Shown in pieces: positions 4,849 to 18,300 of a stretch of DNA of 19,381 nt. How positions within the stretch are numbered: position 1 is the first letter of the stretch; each line of letters opens with the position of its first letter. Origin of the DNA: an uncultured Christensenella sp. Lineage in GTDB: Bacteria; Bacillota; Clostridia; Christensenellales; UBA1242. Below the pieces are notes generated by a model. That model saw nothing but the letters and a program-made list of their open reading frames with translations, did not search any database and was not told where the DNA came from. The DNA lies in the NCBI GenBank assembly GCA_905207515.1, contig CAJLLK010000016.1, forward strand, positions 1 through 19,381. Reading direction: 5' to 3'. Made by a program: the position numbers and the translations under genes.

Positions 4849-6297
4849 TTAAAAAATTGGTGCAAACAATCTGAAAATCGCTTGAGCAAATTTGGTTAAA
4901 AACAATTTCTTTTTAAACAACATTATGTCTGCGTGAACGCAGTGCTTTAAATCTTCGCCAAATGCTTTTCTATAATCTGCGTTCAATTTTTTTGAATAAC
5001 AAATCACAGTGTCTTCAAAATTTAAACTAAACGAGCGATTGTCAATGTTGCAAGTGCCAATGGAAAGTTTATCGTCATCCACAATCAATGCTTTGCTATG
5101 CAAAAAGCCGTCATAAAAATAGACATCGGCACCATATTCCACAAATTCTTTGAGATATGATTGCGTCACCCAATAAACCGTTCGGTGGTCTGGTTTTGAC
5201 GGAACCATTATCTTGACCTTCACTCCGCTTGAGATTGCAACTCTAAGTGCCGCACTGAAAGCTTCGTCAGGAATGAAATATGGCGTTTGAATGCACACTT
5301 CTTTTTTTGCCGTTGTAAGAAGTTTTATGTAAGCTTCTTTGATGTTTTGAATTGGACTATCCGGCCCAGAAACTAAAACTTGCACATAGACATCTCCGCC
5401 AGTCAGTGGTTCTGGGAAAAGCCCGTCTTGAATGTATTTTGAAGATGGACAACTTTCTTTTTTGACATATCGCCAATCGTTTAAAAAAATGTTTTGCAAT
5501 GGATAAACACCCGTGCCAGTAATTCTTATGTGAGTGTCTCGCCAAGGCGAAAGCTTTTTCTTTTTGCCCATGTGGTCATTGCGAAGATTTATTCCGCCAG
5601 TATAAGCAATCTTGCCGTCAATCACTACAATTTTTTTATGATTTCGATAATTCAATTTCAGATTTATCATACGAATATAACCAAAAGGCGGGAAAAACTC
5701 TGCAACTTCGCCACCAGCTTTTTTCAGCTTTCTGAAAAACCTTCTCGGTGCACCAAGGCAACCAACACTGTCAAAGATAAGTTTCACTTTGACGCCTTCT
5801 TTGGCTTTTTTTATGAGCAAGTTCATAACTCGTTTGCCTGTGGCATCATCAGCAAAAATGTAATATTCAATGTTTATGCTTTCTTTTGCGTTTTCAAGGT
5901 CTTGGCAAAGTGCTTCCAACTTTTCCGGCCCCGACAAGAAAAACTTTATGTCATTTTTTGGGCAAAGAATGCTGCCATAGTTGTAACAGCTTTTGATTAT
6001 GCCTTCATTTTCTTTCATCTTTTCTTTAAATTCGCTTTCAGTGCTGAAGTATTGCTGAATTTTTTTGTCATAATCCACTTCATAAAGTTTATGATTTGCA
6101 ATCAACCTTCTCACTCTGATTGACAGGCCGCTTCCAAAAACCAAATAGAAAACGAAACCAAGCCCAGGCAAGAACGTCAAAACAGTAAGCCAGCTGATTA
6201 TGCTGGACAAAGATTTTCTTTCAAAGAAAATCATTGAAATCAAAAGCAAAAAGTTTAAAGAAAGGTAGGCAATGAAAACCCAAAACCAAACATTCAT
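4849..6297 (-). CDS. cls: Cardiolipin synthase (phospholipase D superfamily)
   Basis: A 482-aa protein of the bacterial ClsA-type family, which condenses two phosphatidylglycerol molecules into cardiolipin and glycerol at the cytoplasmic membrane. Two N-terminal membrane segments (about 3-24 and 33-54) are followed by two phospholipase D domains. Both catalytic HxKxxxxD motifs are intact: H220, K222, D227 (followed by GGIN, 234-237) and H400, K402, D407 (followed by GTCNIDNRS, 414-422). Length matches the family. The ATG lies 3 nt after the TGA of the giant surface-protein gene. A modest CAGG Shine-Dalgarno sits inside that gene's end, so the two are very likely co-transcribed and translationally coupled. 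A terminator follows. Specificity could include a related phosphatidyl transfer, but the motif set and length fit cardiolipin synthase best. Confidence 0.93.
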   Translation of the reverse strand: MNVWFWVFIAYLSLNFLLLISMIFFERKSLSSIISWLTVLTFLPGLGFVFYLVFGSGLSIRVRRLIANHKLYEVDYDKKIQQYFSTESEFKEKMKENEGIIKSCYNYGSILCPKNDIKFFLSGPEKLEALCQDLENAKESINIEYYIFADDATGKRVMNLLIKKAKEGVKVKLIFDSVGCLGAPRRFFRKLKKAGGEVAEFFPPFGYIRMINLKLNYRNHKKIVVIDGKIAYTGGINLRNDHMGKKKKLSPWRDTHIRITGTGVYPLQNIFLNDWRYVKKESCPSSKYIQDGLFPEPLTGGDVYVQVLVSGPDSPIQNIKEAYIKLLTTAKKEVCIQTPYFIPDEAFSAALRVAISSGVKVKIMVPSKPDHRTVYWVTQSYLKEFVEYGADVYFYDGFLHSKALIVDDDKLSIGTCNIDNRSFSLNFEDTVICYSKKLNADYRKAFGEDLKHCVHADIMLFKKKLFLTKFAQAIFRLFAPIF

Positions 6298-6300
6298 CTA

Positions 6301-9300
6301 TCAACCTGCCGCATTAAAATCTACATTGATTGTGACATCATATAACTGGTCACCGACCAGAACAGCATAATTTAAAGTTGAAACAGAACTGTTGAGCGAA
6401 ATAACTGTGACTTGACTGAATTTTGTGTAAGAAATTTGTCCGCTTGTTGTTTCGCTTGGCAAATAATAAGAAATTGTTGCATTTTCGTTTGTTCCAGTCA
6501 AAACTTCCAAAATTTCTTGATTGAAATTGTCAAGTTCAAAACTTTCGTCTGTGCTTTCTGCAGAATAGGCAACTGCCAACTGCTCAGCGTAAAAGCTTTC
6601 GCCGCTATACAAAAGCACATCAAAATGATAATATTCGCCGTCAACAACTGCAAAGCAACCAAAAACACCAGTTGGTGCACTTTCCAGCGCCGTCATTGTT
6701 GTGTCGTCGACATAAGAGATTGTTTCGTCTGCCGCAATGTCAAGTTCTGCTCTGACATAAGCGTCAAACTCTGAAAGTGAAGTGCCTTGCGCTGCAATAA
6801 AGTTATCGTCAGTGAAAAGCACCACATCAATCAGATAATAAGTGTCGCCGACCAAAACATAATAAGTTCTTCGATAGCTTACGTCTATTGAAACATATTC
6901 CACTTGAGCCAAGCTTGTGCCATTAAGTTGGTAGAAGCCGACTTGAACGTCTTCAATCTTCCCAACAGCGCTCAAAACAGATTGTTTCAGATTTGAAAGT
7001 GCAAACGAGTTTGTCGAATTTGTTTTGTAAGTCAACGTCAATTCATCCGCATATTTATAGAAAGTAAATCTAAATCTTGTGAACGTCTTCAAGCCGTTTT
7101 CAGCCGTCTGAACGGTCAAAAATTCTGTTTCGTTTGTGATTTCGATGTCACTTGTCTCGTTTGTGATTGCTGTCAAAACACCACCGTTGTCTCTCAGATA
7201 AAGCTCAAAGCTTGAACTATTCAAAATTTCCGAAATTTCTGCTTTCACAGTTTCCAATCTTTTAGCGTTATCGTTTTCGGCGAGCTCTTCAACCAAAATT
7301 GCACTTTGATTGGTGTCTGAAGGAATTAAATTGACTGTCAAACTGATTTGTTGAAGATTTGTGACCTCTCCATCTGTCAAAGTTGCACAATAGAAAGTCG
7401 CTTCTCTTTGAGTGCCTACACCGTCAGAATATGAAATTGAAGAAGAATCCACTTGATTGAATGATGAGTCATAGAAAACATAGCTTTCGCCATTTTCGCT
7501 GGTCATCAAGTTGTTGAGATTGAAACTGTCAAGCGGTCTCAAACCAATTTCTTTTGAGATTGTTTCGTTGTAAACAAAATAGGTGTTTGTCACTGTCTTG
7601 ATTTGCTCACCGTTTACAACAAGATATTGTCTTTCAAAGATTCCAGCAGAGCCACTTGAAAAATCTGTCACATCTTCAAGCGTACTGTCATCATTTATGA
7701 GATACCAAGTGCCTTCGCCAGATGGAAGCGTGTAACTTCCGTTTTCAACACCAACACTGTTGCTTTCGTTAATGTTTGTGTCGTAGATAAGAATATTGAG
7801 CGTCACTTGATAATAATCATGGCTGATTGAGCCAACTTGAAATCCTCTGGTCAATCCATGAATGATGACTTTCACTTCATGCATTCCGGCAGTTGTGAAC
7901 GTCCACGAATTGAGATTTCGATAATAGATTGGCGTGCCGCTATCGTCAACAATGTGATATGTGACATTTGTCAAGCCAAGGTCGACAACATTTATGTCAT
8001 TTCCATAAGAGAATTCGTCAAGCAAATCACCAAAATCAACCGTCGAGCCGACTTCATAGCTATAAGTCGGGAATGTGATGTCTGTCACATCATCATCTTC
8101 TTTTGGCGTTTCAACATTTATTTGTGTGGCTGTTGTTCCACTGGTGCCATAAACGCTGAAGCCAGTTGGAAGTGTGATAACATTTTGAGAATGAGTTGTT
8201 TGCGCGCCACTTTCTGACTCGTTATAAACTTCATAAACACCGCTTGTCGAAATGATTGGCGTTGTTTCAAACGTTGTGTTTGAGTTGAGCGACATTCTAA
8301 ACTGTCCAAGGCTGAGACGAGTGTTGTTGCCTTCAAAATATCCGTCAAATCCAGACACTTTCATATAGACATCCACAATAAACGCTTCACTTGTGATATT
8401 GAAGTTTGTGCTGGTTGTGATTGTGCCATTTTCGTCAATGAATGCGTTTCCGCCTTCTGAGCTTATGTTGAAATAGAATTTCTCTGCACCCGCGCTAAGG
8501 AACGTCGGTGCTGGGCTAGCAGAAGAGATGTTTTCTATCAATGTTATTCCGCTTGCCCATTGTTCAAGTGTGATGATGTAATAAGTTTGCGTTTCATCTG
8601 TCACTTTCAGATAGTCATCAACAACAAATGCAGTGTCGCCAGTTGTTCCGCGATAGAGTGGATAAACATTGAAGTCATATGGAACTTGATAATTTGTGTT
8701 TGAAATGTTTGAATGATACAAGAAGAACAATCTCACAGGTTTTGCGGTTGAAGTTGAAAGTTCGTTGACGTGCTCAATGTTCAGAGTTATTGTGTTATAC
8801 TCGGCAATATGTCCTGAAAAATAATTTGAATAAGCTGAGCCGTCATCTTCTTCATATTGCAACGAATTTGAAGAGCCGTTGTAAACCAAAGTTGGATTTT
8901 CCTCAACATTTTCGCCGTTAATTGTGTGAGCTGTCACTCGAACATAGAAGTTGCCTCCTTCGCCAAGGTTTGTTGTAAGATTTGTGATGTTTTCTGAAAT
9001 TCCAACATATTCGGTCACCGAATAGTCATTTGGGTTTGTCAAAACAATTGTTTCGTTTGTCGCAAGATGTGAAATATCATTGCTGATTGCAAGAGTGACA
9101 CTTTCTTGCGGAGCAAGTTTGACTTCAAGTGTGTCGTTGTAAACAGTGTCACCTGTCAAAGGTTCTGCAACAGGGCTGCTTCTGTCAGCAATGTTTGTTT
9201 CAAACAATCCGTCAGTGTCAAGTTCGCGCTGAATTGAAACCATTTTGCTCAAAACTGCTTCGTTGGCAATTTGATAATTTCCGTCAGTCTGTGTGATTGT

Positions 9301-12300
9301 GCAAAGAGTGATTTGCATTTCGACATCATTCAAAATGTCGCTTTGACCAAACAGTGTTCCGTCGATATAAGGAACTGTGAACGCTTTGTTTGCATCATAG
9401 CCGCTTCCTGAGATGATTGTCGGATTTTCTACGTCAAGATAAACATAAGAAACATCGCTGTTTGTCACAAGGTCATTGTTTTCAAAGACATTTCTAGCAA
9501 AAGCATCCGCCGAATTTAAAGGTGCACCAGCAGAATAAGATGTGCCAATGTTTCTTCCATTATAGAAGAAGTCAATCCTTTCCACTTTCAGTGAGGTCAC
9601 ATTTGAATAGAGATTTGCGTTGGCTTTTGTGACAGCACCTTCGTCAATGCCCGCTTCGTCATTTGAGAACGCATAAGCATCAATGCCGTTCAATTCAATT
9701 GTGTAATCTGGACTTGACGCAGAGCTTGATGTCGGTGTAAAGTCTGGTCTTGTGTAAGTGCTTGCCACCGAATAAGATTGAGACAAGACCAGATTTGAAG
9801 TGGTTCCAGATGTGTCACGAACTGCGTTTAGATATTCAACTTTATACAAGCCTTTCGTCTCTGATGTGCCATAATTTATTCTCAAAGTGATTGGGGAGTT
9901 TTGTGCCGCAACATTGTCTGCCGTGAATGTGATGTCCTCATCGTTGATTTTATCTATTATTTCTCCGTCTTCGTTATAATAATAGAACGTTTTGCTGCCG
10001 CCAAACAAATTGAATGTGAGAACTGCCGAATTATCTCCGCTCGTAGTTGGAGAAATTGTGCTGTTCAAATAGAACGTTGTCAAGCCCAAATCTGGATAGT
10101 TATAAGCAAATGAGAATGTGACTGAAACGTCAGAAATTGTTGGGCTGGTTGTTTCGCCGTCTTCGTTTGTGGTCGTTATTGTCGGAAGCGTGATTTGAAT
10201 TTCGTCTAATGGGCTGCCAACCTGATTTGTTGTATAATTGAAAGTTTCATAAACAACATAGTTTGCGCCATCAACAAGTTCTTTGTTTGCTGTCACTTCT
10301 CTATAGAGCGAACCAGTTGCAATTGTTCCGCCCTCTTCAAGTGCTGGAAGAGAACTTGTTTCAATCTGAGGGTTGAGTGGAGATGTAAGTGTGAAATAGA
10401 ACCTTGCTTTATAGTTAAATTCGTTTTCGAGTTCAATCACATAATATTTTGAACCCAAGTCAAGATTTCTATAGTCCACTCTAAGCTGTGTAGATTGTGA
10501 TGTGTTTTCGTAAACACCATCAGAACCTTCAGTCCAATAATTTTCACCTAATGCAAGCTCATAGTCGTTATATTTTGTCGAAGTCGTTGACGTGATGTTT
10601 GGCGTGTAGGTGTAAGAGAATTCGTTTGCGCTGTTTGCGGTCGAGCCATACATGTTTGCAATGATTGTTGAAGCTGCCTGACCTGCGCTTTCGCCCAAAT
10701 TCCACAAATTGAAGTAGCCGCTTGTGCCAGCGTTTGAAATTTCGTATGACGATTGATAGTTGCTCATAACGCTCTGATTTCCAATAACTTCACTTGCGCC
10801 AGAGCTGTAACTTGCTGTGTCTTCTTGTCTGTTTTTAAATCTGAAAGACGTGTTGTTTTCGCTGACAACTCTAAACAAAATGTTGTGATAAACTGTCAAC
10901 GTTTGATTTCCAAAGCTTACTGTGTAAGACAATCTCATCATAACATGGTTGCCGTCGTTGTTTGCGCCCATTGCCCACAAGTTGTAGTCCAAAACTTTTC
11001 CGTTTGGAACATTTCCTTGTGTGTATGCAACATTGTATAGATAGTTGTCAAAGGCGCCATTTGAACCATGGTTTATGCCCTGTCCGCCATTTTCACTTAA
11101 CAATTTTGGACTTGGTGTCAGACCTGTCCAATAAGTCGTGCCGTTTTCGGATTCAGTGTTTATAAGAGTGTTGTGGATATATCCTGCGACTTGTTGAAGT
11201 CTTGTCGCTTCATCGGTCGCCGTGATGTCGCCTTCACTTGTAACTGTGTCGGCAACTTGCAAATCATTAAACCCATAAATGGTCAGTGCAATTTCTCCGG
11301 CTGAATTTGCAATCATATCTCTTGTGTAAAGCGCATTTTGTCTCGTGTTTGTGATGCCAAGGCTTGTAAATCCAAGCAGGCTCTGTGGAGCGTTTGGATT
11401 TGTGTTTATGTCAACAGTTGTGTAGCCATTTGCTTCATCAGCGTTTCCTGTCACATCAAATTCGATGTTCAACATGACATTGTAAAGCGAATTTAAGTTG
11501 AGATATTCATCGTCGCCAAATTTAACCAAAACAACATATTGTTTCAACACATCATAGTCGCTTGCCGACAAGATAACATTTGATGCGAGCTGTGGATTTT
11601 CATATTGAATGTTGTTGTTTTCGTCGCGAATGATTGTTCCGCCTTCGTCAACAGACGGCGTCGCGAGCATAAGTTGAATGTCATCCGTGAATGCAATTGG
11701 AACATTTTGATAGCTTACTGTTATTCTGCTGGTCAAAGTTGGATTGATTGAGAACACTGTCTGATAGTTCACTTCTGTTGACTGTCCCATTTCATCAACG
11801 CCGCTTGAAGTTGTGAAAGTTCCAAGATATTCATATCCACTCAGGGCTCTGCCCAAATCTAGATTGATTGTTTGACCTGGGTTTGTTGCCGTTATTGTGA
11901 CAACTTGAACTTCGTTTGCACTGTTTTGGAAACGAGCATAATATGTTGAGTTTTGTGCAACACTTGAAGCAAAAGCATAGTTTAAAATTCTGTTTTGTGC
12001 AAAGATTGTCTGTTCTTGAGAACTCAAATCTTCGGCATAAATTGTTTCTTGATTGTTTGCATAGTTTGGTGCATAAGTTTGAACGCTGTAAACATTTCCC
12101 GCCAGGATTTCCACAGTGTATGTCGTTGTGTATGCATTGACCGTCACTGCAAAGCTTACCGAACCACTGTAAGAAGAATCAGCCAGGCTGAAAACTAAGT
12201 TGATGTTTGGTCTATCGTCTGTTGACGTCACTTCCAAGCCGCTGATGATTGAGCGGTCTTCAGTTGAAGTTGTGATTTCCTTTGTGGTTGCTCCTGAAAT

Positions 12301-15300
12301 GCTCACTCTGGCGTTGTTGATTTCAGAGACGCTTATGCTCCAAGTTTCTCCAATTGATGTCATAAAATCTGCGACATAATCAAGATGAACATGCGAAACA
12401 ACAACTCTGTTTTCGCTCGCAAAATCTGCCGAACTGTTGAAGAAGTTTTCGTATGTGGCAGATGTGAACGCGGTTGAGTTTTGAGTTGTCGAAATATATT
12501 CCGTTTCCATGGTTGTTACGCCATCTGGTTTTGGATAGTTTGTTGAAAGGTTGACACTCGGCTGCAAAGCAAATCTATAGCCCACAGCAAATGTGAAGAT
12601 TGTCTTGCTTGATGTGCCGTTGTTGAAAGCATAGTCAACATAAAGTTGTCTCGTCAGTGTGGCGACTGAGCCAACTGAATTTTCGTTGAAAAAGACTGAA
12701 GTTTTGTCTTCTGAAAGCGAAACTGTGCTTTGAATTGTGTCGTCAGCAAACAAATATGTGGCAGATGTTTCAGCAGCGACATCAAATTCTGCAAAATATG
12801 AGACCACATCTTGAACAGTTGCACCAAATTCAAGCTTGCCATATCTGTCGTTTGTGTCAGAATAAATTCTGTTCGTTTGAAGGTTGACATCGGCGCTTGT
12901 TTCAATCGCAAATTCAAATGTGTAAGTGCTGTCAACGCCCTCAACAGAAATTGTGCCAACAAATTCAAATGTTGCAGTTTGTGGCAAGTGAGCAAATTCG
13001 ATTGTGGTTTCTTGCCATGTTGCACCTGTTGTGATTTTCAACAAATCTGCCAGTGTGACGTCCGCCATATAACTTTCGTCGCCATTTGCAAGTGCAATAG
13101 AAACATCTGTTATCGTTCTGTTTTCTGCGCTAAGGTTTGCAAAAACTGAATTTTGTGCATTTAAAAGACTGTAAGTTTGTCCGCCTGCAAAGTTGTTGTT
13201 TAAGCTGATGTCAAAATAACTTTCCACTTGAAGATTAACTCTAAACACAACTTTTTGGTCGGTATAGAAACCGATTTCAAAACTGTTGTCTTTGGTTATG
13301 TTTTGTTGTGGCATCAATCGAAGATTTTTGCCCGTAATTCTGTTTAAACTGTCTCTGACAACATCCAAGAATGCATAAGTGAAGTCGATTGGATTGTTTT
13401 CGGTTGTTATGGTCACAGAATAGGTCACACCGCCAATATCAAAAGTGTAAACATTTTCTTCAGCGCCCGCTTGCCCTTCAAGGAAGCTTTCAAACGCAGT
13501 TTCGTCTTCAAACCAGCCCAAAAACAAATCGTCTGCAAGAGTGATTGTCGTTGGTTCTCCATCACTTGTTGTCTGAACTTCTGTGCCTGCCTTGATGAAA
13601 TAAGCTCTCTGCAATGCATCTGCCAAATCTTCTTCCGAGCCTTCAATATAAGTGTAAAAATCGGTTATTCTGCTCAAGTTTCCGCCATTTTCGCCACTTC
13701 GGATGTTTATTTCTGCCGTCAAAACACTTTCATCCGTCTGACCAGCAGTCAATGAAACACTATAGACATCGTCTGTGTCCGTCAATTCTTGTGAGTTGAG
13801 ATATAAATCATGAGTATAATTGTTGCTTTGATAGAATTTGATTTGATATTCTCTTGCACTGCCAACAAGTTCGGTGATGTTTCCTTCTGCATCTTCTAAG
13901 TAATAACATTTTTCAACATTGAGCGTGACAGCCGATGTTTGACCGTTCAATTTGACTGTCAAAACGCCTTCTTGACTGAAACTATATTCGACGCCGCTTG
14001 GCAAATTTTGGTTTGTGACTGAATATCTAAACTTCAAGGTTTCGTTTTCATCCAAGCTAATTTCTGGTTCTGCAAAACGCTTGCCGTTTGCCCACTTGCT
14101 GTTTGTTGGAGTCAATTCTTCTTCAAAATCAATCACAAAACTTCCGTCTGCTTGAAGATTTGAACCATCCAAATATTCTGCGTCGTCGGCATAAGGATAT
14201 TTGATGCTTCCAAGAGAGAAGCTTGGAGTGACTTTGATTCTATAATAGTAAACAAAATTTTCATCTGGTTGTGCACTCTTGTAAACTTCGAATCTCAAAA
14301 CTATATATGCATCAGTATATTGGCTTTCCAAATGATTGATTTTTAAAACAGTCTCAAAGTTTTCGCCATTTGTTGAAAGTTCGGCAAGCCCGTCAACATA
14401 TCCTTGTGCATCTTCCACAATTGAAACATTCACTTCTGTGTCTTGCAAACCAGCATAAGCATTTGACAGAGTTTTGCTGAAGTAAAGCCCAAACAAATCT
14501 CGAACTTGTGCATTTCCTTCTTCATCAACCCCAATTTGATTGTCACTGTTGTGAACAATCGTGTAACTTTGCCCTGCGTCCAGAACTTGATAAACATCGT
14601 TTTCTTCAAGAGAAGTGTAGCCGTCAAGCCCAAGCAAACCTTCCAAAGTCAAATCGCCAAAACTGTTGTAAATCATGTCTGTCGGCACAATCTCAGTCTT
14701 AGCTGAGTTGTTGTAATAAACAAACTTGTCTCCCAACTTGCTTATGATGGCATTTATGGTGACAATGATTGTCAATTGATTCGCGTCGCCAGTGTTGTCT
14801 GTCAAAACCTGACTGATTTCAAACCAATTATTTTCGGTGCTGAAATATCCACCCATAAGTTGTGTTCTTGTTGTCAACATCGTGGCAGAATTTCTTATCA
14901 AATCGCCAGAACCTGCCACTTCCAAAATGCTATAGCCATCAGCCACTCTGTAATTTGTGCCTGGAAGCAAAATCAAAACATTTTGACCGTTGAAGTTTGC
15001 ACTTAAAATTTCGCTGTTGTTCTCTGTTGTGATAACACTGGCAATATCAAAGTTTTGGAAACCAATTCCGTAAGAAATTTCCGTGCCATTTTCGTCTGGC
15101 AACACCACTTCAAGCTCTGAGCCACCTTCGTCGACAACAATTCTTAAAGCATCCAACACAACCTGACTTCCGCCGATATTTTCTGAAACTCGTAGCGAGA
15201 AAGTTTGCAATTCATATTCGCCCAGTTCTACTTCCAAAGTTGAGTTTTGAGCAAAACCAATTGTTCCGGTGTTTGTTATAAGAATATATCTATTGTCGGA

Positions 15301-18300
15301 TATGTTTTCATAAGAAAGGTTTATGCCTTGAATTTCATTTTCAAAAGTTCCTGTTTGCAGATAGTCTGTCATCTTATAAAGTTGATAAACTGATGAAACA
15401 TTCTCTCTGCCAGCAGCCACTGAAGAAAGGTCAAGATAAGGCGTTGTCGTTCCGTCAATCACTGCATTTGTCGACTGTCTGACAACATAATTTGGATTTA
15501 TGTAAAGCGAAATTTGAATGCTCTGCGTGAGAGTTGTGATTGTTCCATAATAAATCGTAAATGTGAATGTTCTATATTCTTTTACATCATTCAAACGCAA
15601 ATAAATCGTGTCTGTGCCGCCGTTTGTCTCTCTGACCAAGCTGCCAAGACCTGTTTCATTGGTCTGAATGTAACCCGAAACATCGCTTCCAGCCATTATG
15701 CTTGCCCAAGAATATGTTCCTCTGCCAGAATGGCTGCTCAAAGTGATATAGTCTCCAATGTTGTAATCCATATTTCCATAGACACCGATAGCTGGATTGT
15801 TTTGCACCAAATAGTCGGAATAATCTTCAAAATATGCATTGAAATTTGACGCAATCTGCAAATCTGGCAAAAATCTCAAAGTCAAAGTGATATCATACAA
15901 AATTCCAGCGTTGTCTGTGACAGAAAAGACCAAATCCGTGCCGGTTTCATCTTTGAAAGGCAAAACTATGTCAATTTTTGAAATCTCTTCGCCTCTGTAA
16001 TCTGCGATTGAGGTGTTGGCATCCATTTCGTCGTTAAACTTCACCATGTTCATAATCTGCGTCTGCATGCTGGAAGACAAACCTGAAAGATAGGTGTTGT
16101 CAATTCTAAACACCATGTCATCTGTAGGATTTTCAGGATCAGAAGAAAGATAGACGTTCAACAAATCCGCCAAAATGATCTCTTCTCCTGGCACGACATA
16201 TCTTCGAATTGTGATATTGCTTGGGTCGTCCGCCTCTCCCCACTCTTTTGTGGTTATGTCAGTGGTGTCCCATTCAGAATAATCCGCTTCCACTCTGTCA
16301 AGCCCTTCGCTTGTGACATCAAAGTTGAACACTGGTGAGCAAAGCGGAACACTTTCGCCACCTTCATTGGTGATATAAACATATTCACCTTGAGCGTCAA
16401 CAACATAAACCATCAAAGTTGTTTCTCTAGATTGTCCACCGGTCGAAACAAAGTTTTGAATGGCGTTTTGATCGGCATTGAGCGACAAAACTTTTGATTG
16501 ACCTTCAATAACAGGCGTTTCTTCAAATTTAACGTCATAAATGCCAGCATTCGGGTCAATTTCGTTTCCACGTTGGTCAATCAACGTGAAAGACAAATAA
16601 GAATTCAACACATCCAAAACTGTTTGGTCTGCTGTCGCTTGAAGTTCTGTTTCTCCCCAGAAAATTTCAATTCCGTCCGTGCGAATTGTGGCTTGAATGG
16701 TTTGCGTTGGATCCATATTCAAATCTTCATAAGCTCCCGTCATTGCCACTGGTGTTTGATAATAGATATAGAAATGGTCAACCCCATCGTTTTCTCTGTT
16801 GTTTATATCTTTTGTATAAGTGTCAATGCCGTCGTTGTATTTGAGTTGAAGTTTGACATAAATCCCTTCGACAGAAGCAGGAATATCGGCTGAGAAATAG
16901 TTACTCGAAATTCCCAAAACACCTTGGAAATTCATGTTCCCAAGTTCTTCGCCCAAAAATTGAATGCCCTGAAGTGTCACATATCCATTTGTTTCTCTTC
17001 CAAGTGCGTCTAAGCAAACAATTTCAAGTTTTTGCTCTGTGGATGTTGTTGTGAAAGCAGAAATAACCTTTTCATCGTCGCCAGCTTCAGCGTTTTCCAA
17101 GGTCATGTTGAAAGTCAACATCGTAAGGTCATTGTGTGCATTGTCTTTGTTTACTGCCGGGATATAATATTGATTTTGTTCGTTTGGCAAAATTCCTTCC
17201 GCAAAACTGAACGAAACATCCATGTTGGCTATTGACAGTGTGCTGTCCACAAGAACGTCTTTCACACGGCTGGTTTTTACAATTAAATATTTTCCGTCAT
17301 CAGTTTTGTAAGGCGTTCTGTCAGCATAAGTCTTGATGCTCGCCACAACAATTTTTGCCGTTCCTTCAAAACTTGCCAAAGCCGTCAAAGTGTTCAAACT
17401 GTCGACTTCATACAAAGTGTAACTTCCATCAGCATTTGCTCCTATGCCAGCAATGCTCAAAGGATTGCCTTGATAGTCAACAGAATAATTCACTCCTGCC
17501 TTGCAGTTGAAATTTTCTGTAAGTTCAAATTGGTCATCTTCATCTTTCAACAAGAAATATCTCACTGATTGATAGATGTTTGAAGAGCTCAACGGATTGA
17601 TAAGGTCTGACAAATTGACATTTCCAGGTATTGGCTCGCCATCTTCCGTGTAATTTATCGAAAGTCTGATAGAATTTTGTTCTCTCCAACCAAGTCCTTC
17701 TTCTTCGTGATTAATCACATTCAAAATGAAAGTTTTTTCAGCAAGTTTGTCAGAAGTTTCGCCATCAAAAGCAAAATAATTTTCCCAGTATCCACTTTCA
17801 TTTTCAAAGAAGAAGTTGATTTCAAATTGATAATCCACATCGGCATTCGTTTCAGACGAAACATTCATTCTCCAATAATAATCTCCATAGCTTGTTGGAG
17901 TTGCGTTTGGCAAAAGATAATACACAACGCCATCGGCTGGATTGAAATAGTCGGTTTCACTTGAATATGTTTCTCTTGTGATTGAATAAGTTCCGTCTGG
18001 CAAAGCTTCAACTCTCATAATTCTTCCGCCCAAAACTTCCAAGCCTTGTGTGGTTGCTCCAGAAGGCAGCTTTAAGCCGATATTTCCGAAAAGAGAGTTC
18101 AGAGAAGTTCCAACACTGTCTTTGATTGAAGCGCCCAAACTTGCATTTCCGTTGTTTGAGCTTGCCGTCAACATGAAATATTGATCAAAATAAGCATTGA
18201 CAGAAAGTTCGTCCAAGTTTGAACCAAAAATCTCCACACTGTCGACATCCACATCCAAAACTCTTATTCCAACAGTCTTGGAAACGCAAGTTTCTGGATG

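Noticed and set aside
5494..6123. Plus-strand 209-codon frame antisense to cardiolipin synthase
   Set aside because: The minus-strand gene has both HKD motifs and normal length; the antisense frame shows only a shadow composition.
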